Shown in pieces: positions 25,411 through 33,378 of a stretch of 64,000 bases of DNA; position 1 is the stretch's first letter; each line of letters starts with the position of its first letter. The position numbers and the translations under genes are program-made. The notes below the pieces were generated by a model that saw only the letters and a list, made by a program, of their open reading frames with translations, did no database searches and was not told where the DNA came from. The stretch is from Streptomyces sp. NRRL S-340 (GTDB lineage: Bacteria; Actinomycetota; Actinomycetes; Streptomycetales; Streptomycetaceae): assembly GCF_000720185.1 (NCBI RefSeq), contig NZ_JOIY01000014.1:62001-126000 (forward strand), written 5' to 3'.

Positions 25411-25905
25411 ATGAGCGGCGATCACCACGACGTGCGGACCCAGCACACCGCATCCGCGACCCCGTCCGGACCGGTCCCACAGAGCCTGCCCCTGCTCCGC
25501 CTGGACATCCACCGGATGCTGGACATGATGGAGTGGCAGGAGATCCGGGCCGAGTTCTCGTACGACCCGGACTCGCCGCTGGTCGTCACCGTCACCTTCC
25601 TCATCGAGGGCGGACCCCGTGCCACCTGGCGCATCGGCCGCGACCTGCTCTACCAGGGCCTCCATTCGATGAGCGGTGTCGGTGACATCCAGGTGTGGCC
25701 CTCACACCTGGAGGAGCGGGCGACGGCCTGGCTGCAGCTCATGTCGAAGGACGTGGGAGCCCTCTTCGAGCTTCCCGTCCCGCCGCTGGCGGAATGGCTC
25801 GACGGCACCTACCGGCTCGTCCCGGCCGGTACGGAGACGAGCCGGCTGGATCTGGACACCTTTCTCGCGGGTCTGCTCGACGGTCCCGAAGTGCCGTCCG
25901 ACTGA
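25411..25905 (+). CDS. SsgA-like (SALP) sporulation and cell-division protein
   Basis: 164 aa. FSYDPDSPLVVTVTFLIEGG, then WRIGRDLLYQGLHSMSGVGDIQVWP, is the conserved core of the SsgA/SsgB family found only in sporulating actinobacteria, where members position or modulate septation and peptidoglycan turnover. The N-terminal 30 residues are a non-conserved polar extension. ATG 25411 has GGAAGGA about ten bases upstream. The paralogue cannot be assigned by eye. It lies between a hydrolase and a second exported hydrolase, with no obvious operon. Confidence 0.82.
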   Translation: MSGDHHDVRTQHTASATPSGPVPQSLPLLRLDIHRMLDMMEWQEIRAEFSYDPDSPLVVTVTFLIEGGPRATWRIGRDLLYQGLHSMSGVGDIQVWPSHLEERATAWLQLMSKDVGALFELPVPPLAEWLDGTYRLVPAGTETSRLDLDTFLAGLLDGPEVPSD

Positions 25906-25921
25906 CCCCGGGAGATAATGA

Positions 25922-25942
25922 GTCACCTATTTGACTGGTGAC
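25922..25942 (+). promoter_or_regulatory. dyad GTCACC-N9-GGTGAC, site 7 (exported hydrolase promoter)
   Basis: Perfect dyad with core TATTTGACT; TTGACT acts as -35 with GACAGT 17 bases downstream. The flanks resemble site 3 (GGTGACGAA, then TGTG and CAGTC). Confidence 0.7.
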
Positions 25943-26071
25943 GAAGCTTGTGTGACAGTCATCGCGCAGATCCCGCGGTGATCCCACGAACGAGCCTCGG
26001 CCGCCGATTCCCGTGCCTGCCGGCGCGGCGGGCGGCGAGGGCGCACGACGAACGCACGACGGAGGATTCAC

Positions 26072-27136
26072 ATGATCAACAGGCGGAACTTCAGCAAGGC
26101 CGTGGGCCTGGGAACGGCCGCGGCCTCGCTGGTCGGGCTCCAGGGCGTCCAGGCCGCCTCTGCCGCCCCGCAGCAGGGAGGCGGCGCGCCGGTGCCGGTC
26201 ATTCCCACGGTCGAACCCGGTACCCACACCTCCTTCGAGCGGCTGAAGCACGTCAAGGCCGGGCTGCTGGACGTCGGCTACGCCGAGGCGGGGCCCCACC
26301 ACGGCCCCGTCGTCATCTGCCTGCACGGCTGGCCCTACGACATCCACAGCTACGTCGACGTCGCCCCGCTGCTCGCGGCGCAGGGCTACCGCGTGATCGT
26401 CCCCTACCTGCGCGGCCACGGCACGACGCGCTTCCTGTCCTCCCGAACGTTCCGCAACGCCCAGCAGTCGGCGATCGCCCTCGACATCATCGCCCTGATG
26501 GACGCCCTGAAGATCGAGAAGGCGGTGCTCGCCGGCTTCGACTGGGGTTCGCGCACCGCCGACATCATCGCGGCGCTGTGGCCGCACCGCGTGAAGGCGC
26601 TGGTGTCGGTGAGCGGGTACCTGATCACCGATGTGGAGGCGCAGAAGACGCCGCTGGCGCCCAAGGCCGAGTACTCCTGGTGGTACCAGTACTACTTCGC
26701 CACCGAGCGGGGCCGCCTCGCCATGGAGAACAAGGACGACCGGCACGACCTGTGCCGTCTGGTCTGGGACACCGTCTCCCCGACCTGGGGCTTCGACGAC
26801 GCCACTTTCGAGCGCACGGCCCAGGCCTTCGAGAACCCCGACTACGCCGCCATCGTGATCCACAACTACCGCTGGCGGCTCGGCCTCGCCGACGGTGAAC
26901 GCCGCTACGACCGGCTGGAGAAGCAGCTCGCCGCGCAGCCGTACATCTCGGTGCCCACCGTCACCCTCGACGCCGAACGCGATCCGTTCACCCCGGCTCC
27001 GGGCGACGGTTCGATGTACCGGAAGTTCTTCACGGGCAAGTACCAGCACCACACGCTCAAGGGCATCGGCCACGACCTGCCCCAGGAGGCCCCGACCGCC
27101 TTCGCCCAGGCCGTCGTCGAGGCCGACCACCTCTGA
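26072..27136 (+). CDS. Tat-exported alpha/beta hydrolase, epoxide-hydrolase-like
   Basis: 354 aa with a textbook twin-arginine signal (NRRNFSKAVGLGTAAAS). HGWPYD gives the HGxP oxyanion motif, AGFDWGS the Asp nucleophile, and GIGHDLPQEAP the catalytic His, so it belongs to the epoxide hydrolase/dehalogenase group. A GGAGG ribosome site precedes the ATG. It shares length and motif order with the hydrolase at 15287-16351, including long matches such as AAQ/AEAQKTPLAP and PDYxxIVIHxYRxRLG. This copy has a GTCACC dyad 130 bases upstream. Its neighbour is a creatininase-family gene. Confidence 0.87.
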   Translation: MINRRNFSKAVGLGTAAASLVGLQGVQAASAAPQQGGGAPVPVIPTVEPGTHTSFERLKHVKAGLLDVGYAEAGPHHGPVVICLHGWPYDIHSYVDVAPLLAAQGYRVIVPYLRGHGTTRFLSSRTFRNAQQSAIALDIIALMDALKIEKAVLAGFDWGSRTADIIAALWPHRVKALVSVSGYLITDVEAQKTPLAPKAEYSWWYQYYFATERGRLAMENKDDRHDLCRLVWDTVSPTWGFDDATFERTAQAFENPDYAAIVIHNYRWRLGLADGERRYDRLEKQLAAQPYISVPTVTLDAERDPFTPAPGDGSMYRKFFTGKYQHHTLKGIGHDLPQEAPTAFAQAVVEADHL

Positions 27137-27288
27137 GCGGCCGGCTCTGAGCCGGCCATCCCTGAGCCGGTCGCCCCTGAGCCGGTCACCCCTGACACGT
27201 GTCTCCCGGCCGGCCTCCGGCCGGCCGGACGCACCCTGTCCGGTCCCGGTCCACCCGCCCGCCCCTCTCCGAAGGAGCCCTCCCGACC

Positions 27289-28059
27289 ATGAGCGAAGTC
27301 CAGTGGAACCGCATGACCGCCGCCGAGCTGCGTGACCTCGCGGCCCAGGACGCGGTGGTGCTGCTGCCCGTGGGGTCCACCGAACAGCACGGCCCCCACT
27401 TGCCCACCGGGGTGGACGACCTGCTGGCGGCCGAGGTGTCCCGCCGGGCGGCCCACCTGGCCGCCGAGCACACACGTGTCGTGGTGACGCCGTCCGTCTG
27501 GGCGGGCCTGGCCGAGCACCACATCGCGTTCGGCGGCACCTTCTCGCTCAGCCTGTCCACCTACCACGCGCTGCTGCGGGACATCTGCCGCTCCGTGCTC
27601 CGCGCGGGTTTCTCCCGGATCATGATCGTCAACGGCCACGGCGGCAACATGACCGCCCTCAACGCCCTCACCAACGAACTGACCGCGGAACTGGCCACGC
27701 CGATCGCCTTCGCCAGCTACTTCAGTGCCGGCCGAGACGTGGTGCGCGACACCCTGGAGACGCAGAACGCTCTCATGCACGCCTGCGAGGGGGAGACGTC
27801 CATGATGATGGCCGCGTTCCCCCAACTGGTGCGCGAGGAGCACCTGGACGCCGCCTGGGGCCCGGAGATCACGCTGCCGGCGGAGTCCATCGACCCGGTC
27901 TACCTGTTCGTCCCCTTCGACCGCATCACCGAGTCCGGGGTGGCGGGCAACGCCCGGGTGGCGACGGCGGACAAGGGCGAGCGCATGCTCGCCGGCTGTG
28001 CCGCGGCGCTCGCCGACGTCATCGCGGACGACCCGTGGGCCAAGACGCGGGACCGGTGA
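27289..28059 (+). CDS. creatininase-family amidohydrolase
   Basis: 256 aa. The metal-site motifs are complete: GSTEQHGPHLPTGVDD (Glu, His, Asp ligands), NGHGGN and HACEGETS. Creatininase-fold enzymes cleave cyclic or linear amides such as creatinine, N-formylated flavin-pathway intermediates or peptide tails (as MftE does in mycofactocin maturation). No mycofactocin genes are nearby, so the substrate is open. ATG 27289 has AAGGAG about 12 bases upstream; the frame is open to 27199. A GACACGTGTC palindrome lies at 27194-27203. Confidence 0.85.
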   Translation: MSEVQWNRMTAAELRDLAAQDAVVLLPVGSTEQHGPHLPTGVDDLLAAEVSRRAAHLAAEHTRVVVTPSVWAGLAEHHIAFGGTFSLSLSTYHALLRDICRSVLRAGFSRIMIVNGHGGNMTALNALTNELTAELATPIAFASYFSAGRDVVRDTLETQNALMHACEGETSMMMAAFPQLVREEHLDAAWGPEITLPAESIDPVYLFVPFDRITESGVAGNARVATADKGERMLAGCAAALADVIADDPWAKTRDR

Positions 28060-28274
28060 CCGTCGTCCGGCCGGAGCGACAAGCGGGACGACCTGAGGCG
28101 GCCTTCTCCCGCGACTTCATCCTCAGCCCGGCCACCGTCTTCCGGGCGACCCGGTCCATCGGCACCTCCGTCGCAGGTGCGCGGACCTCAGGACAGGCGG
28201 GCCCGCCCCGCCGTACCCCCCCGGGGTGGTGTGCAGCAGCCCACGCGGACCGGGCCGACCGGCGCGGCCCCCCG

Positions 28275-29255
28275 TCAGTCCATGAGGGCGGACGCGGCGG
28301 AGTCGACGGCCGTCGCCCGGCCGGACGGGGGTCCCGCCGCGCACCGGCGTCCTGCCTGCCTGCGGTAGTCGCGCGGAGACATACCGGTGACACGTTTGAA
28401 CGCCGCACTCAACGCGCTCTCGGAGCCGTAGCCCACGGCACGGGCGGCGGCTGACACCGTCTCGCCGCCCTGGAGCAGCCGTTTGGCGGCCAGCTCGATC
28501 CGCCACTCGGTGAGGTACTCCTGCGGCGCCCGGCCGACGTACCTCTTGAACCGTTCGGCGAGCGTCGAGCGGGACACCGAGGCCGCCCGGGCCAGCTCGG
28601 ACACGGTCCACGGACGTGCCGGGTCGCGATGGACGCAGGCCAGGGCCGTGGCGACGGCGGGGTCGCCCAGACCGGCGAGCCAGCCTGTGCGGATGTGCGG
28701 CTCGCGCGCCAGATGCAGCCGCAGGACGTGGACCAGCATCACGACCGCGAGGTGTTCGCTGACCAGGGTGGCACCGAGGGCCCGGTTCCGCAGTTCGCGG
28801 TCGATCGCCGAGAGCGCCCAGTGCAGTGTCTCGGCCTGGCTGGTACCGGCGGGGATGTGGATGACCGGCGGCAGGCTGTCGAGCAGCAGGGCCCGGGCCC
28901 GGGAGTTGAAGGTGAAGCGGCTGCCCAGCAGGAGGACGTCGTCGCCGCTGCCCGTCCGTGCGACGCCGTTCTCCGCCCGGGCGAAGACGGGTTTCGCGGC
29001 GACCGGTGCCACGTCCGGTCCGCTGCTGAGGGTGAAGGCCCGTTCTCTGGTCAGCAGATAGCAGTCGCCCTCCGCCAGGAGTACGGGCTCCGGGACGCCG
29101 TCGACCTCCAGACGGCAGCTTCCGCGCCGTACGGCGTTGAACTTCACGTCCGCGGGCGGCGCGAACCGCACAGCCCAGTTGCCGCCCGCGGCGAGGCTGA
29201 CGGAGATCCGGCCGCGGGTGTCGAGGAGGGCCAGCACGTCCTCCAGCGGGTCCAT
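28275..29255 (-). CDS. AraC-family transcriptional regulator with cupin-type sensor
   Basis: 326 aa. The N-terminal region is a cupin-like ligand domain, as in the AraC cupin_6 group (VKFNAVRRGSCRLEVDG, LLAEGDCYLL). The C-terminal double HTH is seen in WTVSELARAASVSRSTLAERFKRYVG and VSAAARAVGYGSESALSAAFKRV. Such proteins often activate or repress oxidoreductases. ATG 29255 starts the conserved part; an ATG at 29279 is also possible. A 162-bp mobile element sits 40 bases upstream of the start, where the promoter would be expected, so its expression may have been altered. Confidence 0.88.
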   Translation of the reverse strand: MDPLEDVLALLDTRGRISVSLAAGGNWAVRFAPPADVKFNAVRRGSCRLEVDGVPEPVLLAEGDCYLLTRERAFTLSSGPDVAPVAAKPVFARAENGVARTGSGDDVLLLGSRFTFNSRARALLLDSLPPVIHIPAGTSQAETLHWALSAIDRELRNRALGATLVSEHLAVVMLVHVLRLHLAREPHIRTGWLAGLGDPAVATALACVHRDPARPWTVSELARAASVSRSTLAERFKRYVGRAPQEYLTEWRIELAAKRLLQGGETVSAAARAVGYGSESALSAAFKRVTGMSPRDYRRQAGRRCAAGPPSGRATAVDSAASALMD

Positions 29256-29292
29256 GCACTCTCCTGTGACGTGCGGCATATGTCGGTCCGGC

Positions 29293-29460
29293 TAAGAGCT
29301 GCGAACAAAAGGGGCGCCCGGCTCGCGGCGTCCGGCACGCGCCCTCGCGGCGTTGCCGAAAGGTCCTGGTAGCTCCGCTACAAGGACCTTCCGGCGCCTT
29401 GCGATCGCACGCACCGGACGCCGCGAGCTGATCGGACTCCCCTTTTGTTCGCAGCTCTAA
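29293..29460. mobile_element. MITE copy 1 (162 bp) with TAA target duplication
   Basis: Terminal inverted repeats GAGCTGCGAACAAAAGGGG (29296-) and its complement ending at 29457, flanked on both sides by TAA. The interior is also palindromic (GCTCGCGGCGTCCGG with its complement, then AAGGTCC-GTAGC with GCTAC-GGACCTT), so the whole element folds into one hairpin. There is no coding capacity. The 3-bp TNA duplication is typical of some IS5-family groups, whose transposase would act in trans. It lies between the AraC and flavin reductase genes. Confidence 0.85.
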
Positions 29461-29568
29461 GGCCGGCCCGGGACCGCAAGCGGAACGGGAACCGATGGTA
29501 CGCCGCCGGAATCGAGCCGGTCGGGCCGGTCCGGGGCGGACGGCGAGCGCCGTCGGACGGGGAACCCG

Positions 29569-30156
29569 TCAGACGGACCGCGGGCGGGGGGCGGAGCGCC
29601 CCGGCACCGGCCCGCCGTCCTCCACCGCCTCTTCTGGCCGCGCGAGCGCGCGGTAGCGCCCGCGGTGGAAGACGAGCGGCTCGCGCGCGGGGTCCGCCCC
29701 GAGCGAGGCGACCCGGCCGACGACGATGGTGTGATCGCCGCCCTCGTACTCGTCCAGCAGGTCGCAGCCGATCCAGGCGCAGGCTCCGTCCAGCGACGGT
29801 GCGCCCCGGTGTCCCGGCGTCCAGGGGACCTGCCGGAACCTGTCGCCGTCCGGCCGGGCGAAGGCGGCGCTCACCCCTTCCTGCTCCTCGCCCAGCACGT
29901 TGACGCAGAAGGCGGCGGTGTCCCGGATGAGCGGCCAGGTGCGGGATGTCCGTGCCACGGCGAAGGAGACCAGCGGCGGGTCCAGGGAGAGGGACGTGAA
30001 GGACTGACAGGTGAAACCCACCGGTCCGGAGGGTGTCCGCGCCGTGACCACCACCACGCCCGTCGCGAAATGTCCGAGGGTTTCACGGTGGGGCCTGGAA
30101 CCGGCGGGGTGAGCGGTGCGGACACCAGGGGCGGTGTGCCGGGTGGAGTCGGACAT
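29569..30156 (-). CDS. flavin reductase, small component of a two-component monooxygenase
   Basis: 195 aa of the flavin reductase split-barrel family: HFATGVVVVTARTPSGPVGFTCQSFTSLSLDPPLVSF is the standard N-terminal core, then CVNVLGEEQ and a late GDHTIVVGRV. It supplies reduced FMN or FAD to a partner oxygenase; the obvious partner is the acyl-CoA-dehydrogenase-like protein encoded just upstream on the same strand (30293-31489). A strong hairpin separates the two, so the pair may be unequally expressed. Confidence 0.88.
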   Translation of the reverse strand: MSDSTRHTAPGVRTAHPAGSRPHRETLGHFATGVVVVTARTPSGPVGFTCQSFTSLSLDPPLVSFAVARTSRTWPLIRDTAAFCVNVLGEEQEGVSAAFARPDGDRFRQVPWTPGHRGAPSLDGACAWIGCDLLDEYEGGDHTIVVGRVASLGADPAREPLVFHRGRYRALARPEEAVEDGGPVPGRSAPRPRSV

Positions 30157-30238
30157 GCGATGTGCCTCGTCTGTCGGTTCGTGTGGGGGCAGGGGCAGGG
30201 GCAGGGGCGGGGGGGCAGAAGCAGGGCCGGGGGGAGGG

Positions 30239-30284
30239 CGGGACGGCCGGGCGGCGTCGCGGCGTGCGCCGCCCGGCCGTCCCG
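30239..30284 (-). terminator. hairpin between monooxygenase and flavin reductase genes
   Basis: Perfect 18-bp stem (30239-30256 with 30267-30284) with a 10-base loop, nine bases after the monooxygenase stop. Confidence 0.75.
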
Positions 30285-30292
30285 CGCGGGGC

Positions 30293-31489
30293 TCAGACCA
30301 TGGGACTCACCGGCCGGGGGTCGCCCACCAGTGCCCGGCCGTACATCTCCCGGGCGAGGCCGGGGTTCAACGTGGGGTGGCGGGCGCCGGTCTCCAGGTC
30401 GTGCCAGTAGCGCTGGATGAGCCTTCCCCGGGCGAAGCTGCCGGCGCCGTTCACCGTGAGCAGCGACTGCACCGCCTCGCGCAGACACCGGGAGGCGTGT
30501 CCCGCGTCCATGCGCACCCGGGCCCGGTCGAGGAGAGCAGAGGTGCCGGCCGCCGCCGCGGCGTCGACGGCCTCGGCGGAGCGGGTGAGATGGAGGGCGG
30601 CCGAGTCGATCAGGGTGGCGGCCTCGGCGAGCGCGGCCTGGACGCTGGGGGAGTCGGCCAGCCGGGGATGGAGCGACATGGCCATCGGCTTGCCGCCGTC
30701 GACGGCTTCCATGGTCAGACGGAAGACCGCGCGCGCGGCGCCCAGCAGCGGGCCCAGGGACGCCAGGGTCATCGAGCCCGGCGGGATCCGGTACAGCGGA
30801 GCCTGAGCGGCGCCCGGCCCCTTGATCACGTCGGCGAAGGGACGCAGTCTGTGGTACGGCACGAAGACCGAGTCGGCGACCAGGGTGTCGCTGCCCGTGC
30901 CGCGCATCCCCGCCATGTCCCAGGTCCTCTCGACGGTCAGGTCCGCGACCCGGACGAGCGCCAGCCCGCGCTCGGGTTCCGTGCCGGGCCCGGCCAGGGG
31001 CACCCCGAGGAGGGCCCAGTCCGCCTGGTGACAACCGGACGCCCATCCCCAGCGGCCGGAGACGAGGAGGCCGCCCTCCACCGGTTCCGCGGCGGCGCCC
31101 GCGCCGCCGAACACGCCGCACATCGCGACGTCGGGTCCGGCACCCCACAGGTCGGAGCGTGCCCCCTCCCCGAAGGAGGCCGCTATCTGCTGCGACACGT
31201 AGGTGACCATCGTGACCCACGCGCTCGACGGACAGGCCAGGGCGATCTCGGCGGTGACGTCCAGGGCGGCGGCGAGGGGAAGTTCGAGGCCGCCGAGGTC
31301 CCGGGGGACACCGAGCCGGAACAGCCCCGCGTCCCGCAGGGCCTGCGCGGCCTCTGGCGTCAGCCGGCTGTCGCGTTCGGCGTCGTCCGCTTCGGCGCGC
31401 AGCACGGGGGAGAGCGCGCGGACGGCCCGGAGGAGGTCCGGCAGGGGGGTGGTGGCGCCAGGGAGTTCGGACTGGCTGGACGCGTGCAT
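30293..31489 (-). CDS. flavin-dependent monooxygenase, acyl-CoA-dehydrogenase fold (HsaA/HpaB-like)
   Basis: 398 aa. The acyl-CoA dehydrogenase fold is seen as LRDAGLFRLGVPRDLGG near the start, VSGRWGWASGCHQADW in the middle and late helices (VQSLLTVNGAGSFARGRLIQR). The usual catalytic Glu region is absent, and the sequence resembles group D flavin monooxygenases such as HsaA, which hydroxylate phenolic rings with reduced flavin from a separate reductase. The reductase gene at 29569 supports this. ATG 31489 follows TTTTGGAGCG. Upstream are tandem palindromic operators and a divergent TetR gene. Confidence 0.85.
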   Translation of the reverse strand: MHASSQSELPGATTPLPDLLRAVRALSPVLRAEADDAERDSRLTPEAAQALRDAGLFRLGVPRDLGGLELPLAAALDVTAEIALACPSSAWVTMVTYVSQQIAASFGEGARSDLWGAGPDVAMCGVFGGAGAAAEPVEGGLLVSGRWGWASGCHQADWALLGVPLAGPGTEPERGLALVRVADLTVERTWDMAGMRGTGSDTLVADSVFVPYHRLRPFADVIKGPGAAQAPLYRIPPGSMTLASLGPLLGAARAVFRLTMEAVDGGKPMAMSLHPRLADSPSVQAALAEAATLIDSAALHLTRSAEAVDAAAAAGTSALLDRARVRMDAGHASRCLREAVQSLLTVNGAGSFARGRLIQRYWHDLETGARHPTLNPGLAREMYGRALVGDPRPVSPMV

Positions 31490-31509
31490 GGCTGCGCTCC
31501 AAAAGGCTT

Positions 31510-31585
31510 GATGGATCGAGGGGGTCGACGGATCGATCGATCGAGACACCGAGAGACCGAGGGATCAAGGGATCAAGGGCATCGA
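31510..31585. repeat. short GATCGA / GGATCAAG simple repeats
   Basis: Imperfect reiterations of GATCGA (about 31510-31550) and GGGATCAA (31561-31577) in the 5' leader of the monooxygenase gene. Confidence 0.5.
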
Positions 31586-31598
31586 GAGGATCGGGACT

Positions 31599-31620
31599 AA
31601 CCGGACCCATGGGTCCGGTT
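31599..31620. promoter_or_regulatory. 22-bp perfect palindromic operator
   Basis: A perfect palindrome with arms AACCGGACCCA. It lies between the monooxygenase and the divergent TetR gene and is the likely primary binding site of that TetR. Confidence 0.7.
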
Positions 31621-31635
31621 GTGTTCCGACACTAT

Positions 31636-31657
31636 AACCGGACTTGCGGGTCCGCTT
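31636..31657. promoter_or_regulatory. second, imperfect operator copy
   Basis: AACCGGAC-N6-GTCCGCTT, matching the 22-bp palindrome, centred 37 bases away. A minus-strand TATAGT -10 box lies between the two operators at about 31632. Confidence 0.6.
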
Positions 31658-31759
31658 ATTTCCCGGTGGGTCCGTCCGCCGTGCCGGGCGGCATCTGCGT
31701 GCCGGGGCCCGTACCGGGGCGGGGAATCCGGTGCGCCGTGCGACGGGCACAATGGGACC

Positions 31760-32338
31760 GTGAAGGCAGTGGAGACGAGTCCGGAGACCGCCGGGCCGCA
31801 AGCGCCCCCGCGCAGGGCGGACGCCCGGCGCAACCAGGAGCGGGTGTTCGCCGCGGCGCTGGAGGTCTTCGGCGAGGTCGGCCTCCAGGGCACGGTGCCG
31901 CAGGTCGCCGCGCGGGCGGCGGTGGGCAAGGCCACGGTCTACCGCAGCTACCCCACCAAGGAAGACCTCCTGGCCGCCGTCGTCGGCCACCGGCTGGCCG
32001 AGCTGGACCGGGCCACCGCCCCGGCGCTCGAACTGCCGGATCCCTACGAGCGGTTCCGCGCCTTCGTGCTCCGCCTCTTCGAGACTCTCGCCGGTGACCG
32101 GCTGCTGTCGGAGGCGCTCGCCACCGCGGAGTTCCGGGACGACTCGGACCTGCTGACCCGGCTGTCCGACCTCATGCAGGCGGCGAAGGCCACCGGGCAG
32201 GTGGGTGCCGACGCCACCGTCTGCGACCTGCGCGTGGTGCTCTGCGGCGTGACCCTCCAACTGATGCGGACGGCCGAGCGTGATCCCGCGCTGTGGCGGC
32301 GGTACGGCGAACTGACCCTCAAGGCACTGCGCCCCTGA
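31760..32338 (+). CDS. TetR-family repressor of the flavin monooxygenase
   Basis: 192 aa. HTH: VFAAALEVFGEVGLQGTVPQ, then VGKATVYRSYPTKEDLL. The C-terminal domain (DRLLSEALATAEFRDDSDLLTRLSDLMQ) fits the TetR ligand domain found in many actinobacterial regulators. It is divergent from the monooxygenase with two palindromes in between, so local repression relieved by a phenolic or related ligand is the simplest inference. GTG 31760 is used; the ribosome site is weak, and GTG 31769 is an alternative. Confidence 0.87.
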   Translation: MKAVETSPETAGPQAPPRRADARRNQERVFAAALEVFGEVGLQGTVPQVAARAAVGKATVYRSYPTKEDLLAAVVGHRLAELDRATAPALELPDPYERFRAFVLRLFETLAGDRLLSEALATAEFRDDSDLLTRLSDLMQAAKATGQVGADATVCDLRVVLCGVTLQLMRTAERDPALWRRYGELTLKALRP

Positions 32339-32644
32339 CGCCTCGGATCCGCCGGCGGCTCCTCCGCCGGACCGCGGTTCTCCGCGGACCGCGCTTCCCC
32401 GCCGGGCTGTGCTCCCCTCCCGGACCGCGCACCCCGGCAGGGTGCCGGCACCCGCCGCCGGACGCCCGCGCAAGTTCGCCGGAGTCCTGGACATGGCACC
32501 TGGCCGGCCCCTTCTCCTAGGATCGCAAGCGAGACATGTGTCGTGCAGGCATGTGCACACATGCTCCGTGCCCCGGACGCATCCGCCGGGGCGTCCGCTC
32601 CGCCCGGCCGCGCCGCCGCGCCGGCTCTCCCCGAAGGCACGTCC
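32339..32644. promoter_or_regulatory. leader/promoter region of the hydrolase-dehydrogenase pair
   Basis: No gene seen. A 14-bp palindrome, GGGTGCCGGCACCC, at 32440-32453 may end the TetR transcript. TAGGAT at about 32519 is a good -10 box. Just after it lie ACATGTGT (32534) and CATGTGCACACATG (about 32550), the latter closely matching ACATGTGCACACAT at about 6126 before the molybdoenzyme. Confidence 0.5.
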
Positions 32645-33346
32645 ATGACCATCAATGCACCCGCCGCGGCGTCCGGCCGTCCCACGATCCTGCTCGTCCA
32701 CGGAGCCTGGCACGGCGCGTGGTGCTGGGAACTGCTCGCACCCGAACTCAGGGACCTCGGATGGCGGGTGGAGACCGTAGAGCTGCCGAGCGCGTCCGCC
32801 GACCCGGACAACACCGCGGGCATGTACGACGACGCCTGTACCGTCCGGAACAGGCTGAGCGACCTCGGCGGCGAGGTGACCGTCCTCGCGCACTCCTACG
32901 GCGGCCTGCCCGCGACCGAGGCCGCCACGGTGCCCGGGGTGACCCGCCTGGTCTATCTCGCCGCCATGCAGCTGGAGGAGTGCGAGTCCCTGTCGAGCCT
33001 GAGCGGCGGCGCGCTGCCGCACGGGGAGACGGGCACCCTCAAGCCCCACGAGGACCCACGCGACCACCTGTACGCGGACGCCCCCGACGACGTCGCGCAG
33101 TGGGCGGCGGAGCGACTGGTGCTCCAGAGCGTGAAGTCCTTCAGCGAACCCCTCACCACGGCGGCCTGGAAGACCGTGCCCTCCACCTACATCGTGTGCG
33201 AACGGGACCGGGCGATAGACCCCGGCTTCCAGGAGGTCATGGCGGCCCGCGCCGAGCGGTCGTACCGCATCCCGGCGAGCCACTCCCCGTTCCTGTCCAT
33301 GCCCGCCGAACTGGCCCGGCTGATCACGGCGGACGCGGCCCTGTGA
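32645..33346 (+). CDS. alpha/beta hydrolase, methyl-esterase-like (HGAWHGAWCW type)
   Basis: 233 aa. The start LLVHGAWHGAWCWELLAPEL, the nucleophile AHSYGG, Asp in CERDRAIDP and His in ASHSPFLSMP form a complete Ser-Asp-His triad. The pattern matches small esterases of the salicylate/methyl-jasmonate esterase and EstC type. ATG 32645 follows GAAGGCACGTCC; the frame is open to 32543. The dehydrogenase gene follows by 32 bases, probably in one operon. Substrate unknown. Confidence 0.85.
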   Translation: MTINAPAAASGRPTILLVHGAWHGAWCWELLAPELRDLGWRVETVELPSASADPDNTAGMYDDACTVRNRLSDLGGEVTVLAHSYGGLPATEAATVPGVTRLVYLAAMQLEECESLSSLSGGALPHGETGTLKPHEDPRDHLYADAPDDVAQWAAERLVLQSVKSFSEPLTTAAWKTVPSTYIVCERDRAIDPGFQEVMAARAERSYRIPASHSPFLSMPAELARLITADAAL

Positions 33347-33378
33347 CCGGCCGGCGAGGTCGTCCGGCGGAACGCGAA

